In this document: positions 62,455 to 64,000 of the stretch, one piece after another
Layout: every line of letters starts with the position of its first letter
Position numbering within the stretch: position 1 is the first letter of the stretch
NCBI GenBank assembly: GCA_021397835.1
Contig: JAJFZO010000168.1
Span: forward strand, 1,860,001-1,924,000
Origin: Moringa oleifera
Taxonomy: Eukaryota; Streptophyta; Magnoliopsida; Brassicales; Moringaceae
Reading direction: 5' to 3'
Length of the DNA: 64,000 nt
Translations under genes and position numbers: made by a program
The notes under the pieces: model-generated
Seen by the model: the letters and a program-made list of their open reading frames with translations, nothing else
Databases searched by the model: none
Told to the model about the DNA's origin: nothing

Positions 62455-64000
62455 CAAAACCTTGGCCTTTGCTGATTGCAACAAAAGAAGATGTGGTTTT
62501 ACTTCCATCTAGGTTTTAAATCTAGCTTATTAAAATCTCTTTTTAGTTTTAGTAAGGTTAATAGTTTCTCTTGAATTTATAATTTTATATTGTTTTTTAC
62601 AGTGGACACTGCGATGGTTGACTTTGAAACCTTAACTGATAAAGTAAAGATTAATGTTCATTAAACTATATATATGCTGGATTTTGCTTGATATATGTTA
62701 GTTTTATAAAAACACAAATATGAATTTTTGGAGTTTGTTTAGGCAAAAAATTAGCTGATTGAAACCTTGATAGATTTTTTGAGATAAGCAAAAATTATGG
62801 TTATTCTGTTTAGTTTCTTTATTTTGAATAATATATTTGTATGTTATGTTTACTAAATGACATTGAAGCATATTACTTTGTATGAAACCTATTTTTACAA
62901 ATGAAAAAAGCATGCTTGTGCGGGTTAATGGGTAAAATACATGACACTAAACAATATTTTATTTGCTTGTTCTCAACATGTTCTTAAAATATATAGACCT
63001 TTTTGAAGGGATGAAAAGGATGTCTAAATCTACTTGAAAACTTAAGGTGAGTTTTCTTTAAAACTCCTAAAAAAAGATATGCATAACTATAAATCATAAT
63101 TATATAATAATCAAATTTGGTCAATGGGTGAAAGAAAGCCCACAGATATGGATGTTTGGATGATATCTCTACTATATGATTCATTTTGCAAGTAGATTAA
63201 CGCAACCATGTGACAAAGAAGTAGTGATCTTCCCATATAACATCATGTAAGCATGAACTTAATTTTTTTAATTGCACTCGTTAAGTAACTAATAATTTAA
63301 TTTGCCTTAATAATTTAGACATCATTGGATATTGGTGATTGTTGAGTTGTAGGCATTCACATATACGGTTTTTGATCCTTTAGGGCATGCTTCTCATGCT
63401 AAGTTACACGTGCTCATGTCGATGTCAGTTCAATTATTTTATACTTACATTAGTATATGTAATTGCAGTTTCAAGATTAGTAATCTTCTTTTTTTTTCAG
63501 CATTTTTAGAATGTTCTTCGTAATAGACATGTCATCCATTAGCCAATGGAATTGCCAAAGTATTGTTGTTAAGGTATGTATGCTATGGACCATATGTGAT
63601 ATTAAATTTTATTATTTTTAGTCAAAAATGTAACATTTAAATTATGCTAATATAGTATCCACGTCAACCTTTTAACTATGAGTGTGGATACTATATGATG
63701 AAGTACATGAAGGATATCATTAACAGACATAATAATAATGCACCATACTAAAAAATAGTAAGTTTTTAAATAATTATTTATGTAAAATGTTGTGTATAAT
63801 ATTATAATTACTGTTTGACTAAGTTTTATATTTTTCATATGCACTACTAATGGATATTGATACTTACAGTTAGTCTGAGCTTGATGATGTCAGACAAGAG
63901 TTCGGGCAATACATATAAAGCATTATGTTAGGTTTCAGGTAAAGGATTAGGACTTATATTTCAAATTTTAGAATATATTATATAGTTGTTAGAAGTTGTA
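62455..64000. other. Intergenic DNA to window end
   Basis: No gene, RNA gene or transposon domain recognised. Short frames have no supporting features. Confidence 0.45.

Noticed and set aside
1..64000. tRNA genes, rRNA, CRISPR arrays, bacterial-type operons
   Set aside because: No tRNA B-box in a proper context, no rRNA sequence and no regularly spaced CRISPR-type repeats were found. The content is plant nuclear.

Overview
The window looks like nuclear DNA from a dicot plant. It is very AT-rich between genes, has no operons, carries decayed plant transposons of several superfamilies (Ty1/copia, Ty3/gypsy of the Athila type, hAT, CACTA/En-Spm, and an Emigrant/pogo-like MITE), and its only convincing genes are intronless plant berberine-bridge-enzyme-like (BBE-like) flavoproteins. 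The species cannot be fixed from the sequence. The gene style would fit Malpighiales such as Euphorbiaceae, but that is only a guess.

The backbone is a tandem array of five BBE-like copies, all on the + strand: an intact gene at 6385-8055 (BBE-A), a lightly damaged pseudogene at 23870-25527 (BBE-B), intact genes at 35525-37117 (BBE-C) and 40257-41867 (BBE-D), and a heavily decayed pseudogene at 47945-49572 (BBE-E). B and C are sister copies, D and E are sister copies, and A stands apart. The three intact products have signal peptides, both flavin-attachment residues (His and Cys) and full-length FAD-binding and BBE domains, so they are predicted secreted or vacuolar bicovalent flavin oxidoreductases. 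They differ at positions known to set oxygen reactivity and catalysis: A and C carry Val at the oxygen gatekeeper, D carries Leu, and A lacks the Tyr/Lys catalytic group that C keeps.

Layout: 1-6300 is AT-rich with CACTA-like ends and a duplicated repeat block. 6.1-8.1 kb holds BBE-A. 8.1-16.5 kb is non-coding with diverged repeats. 16.5-19.4 kb is an Athila-like gag remnant. 21.0-22.8 kb is a dead hAT transposase. 23.0-23.3 kb is a GC-rich patch. 23.9-25.5 kb is BBE-B. 26.9-30.6 kb is a minus-strand copia remnant. 32.0-32.7 kb is an AT-rich duplication. 34.0-34.2 kb is a triple 37-bp repeat carrying W-boxes. 35.3-37.2 kb is BBE-C with its promoter. 38.4-39.0 kb is a pogo-like MITE. 40.2-41.9 kb is BBE-D. 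43.3-45.9 kb is CACTA-like. 46.2-47.0 kb is a copia gag remnant. 47.9-49.6 kb is BBE-E. 50.8-51.9 kb is LTR-like. 53.7-57.1 kb is a minus-strand CACTA transposase remnant. 58.9-62.5 kb holds simple repeats, a CACTA end with a perfect palindrome, and a minisatellite.

No other metabolic genes are visible, so this is a tandem family cluster rather than a demonstrated multi-enzyme pathway cluster.
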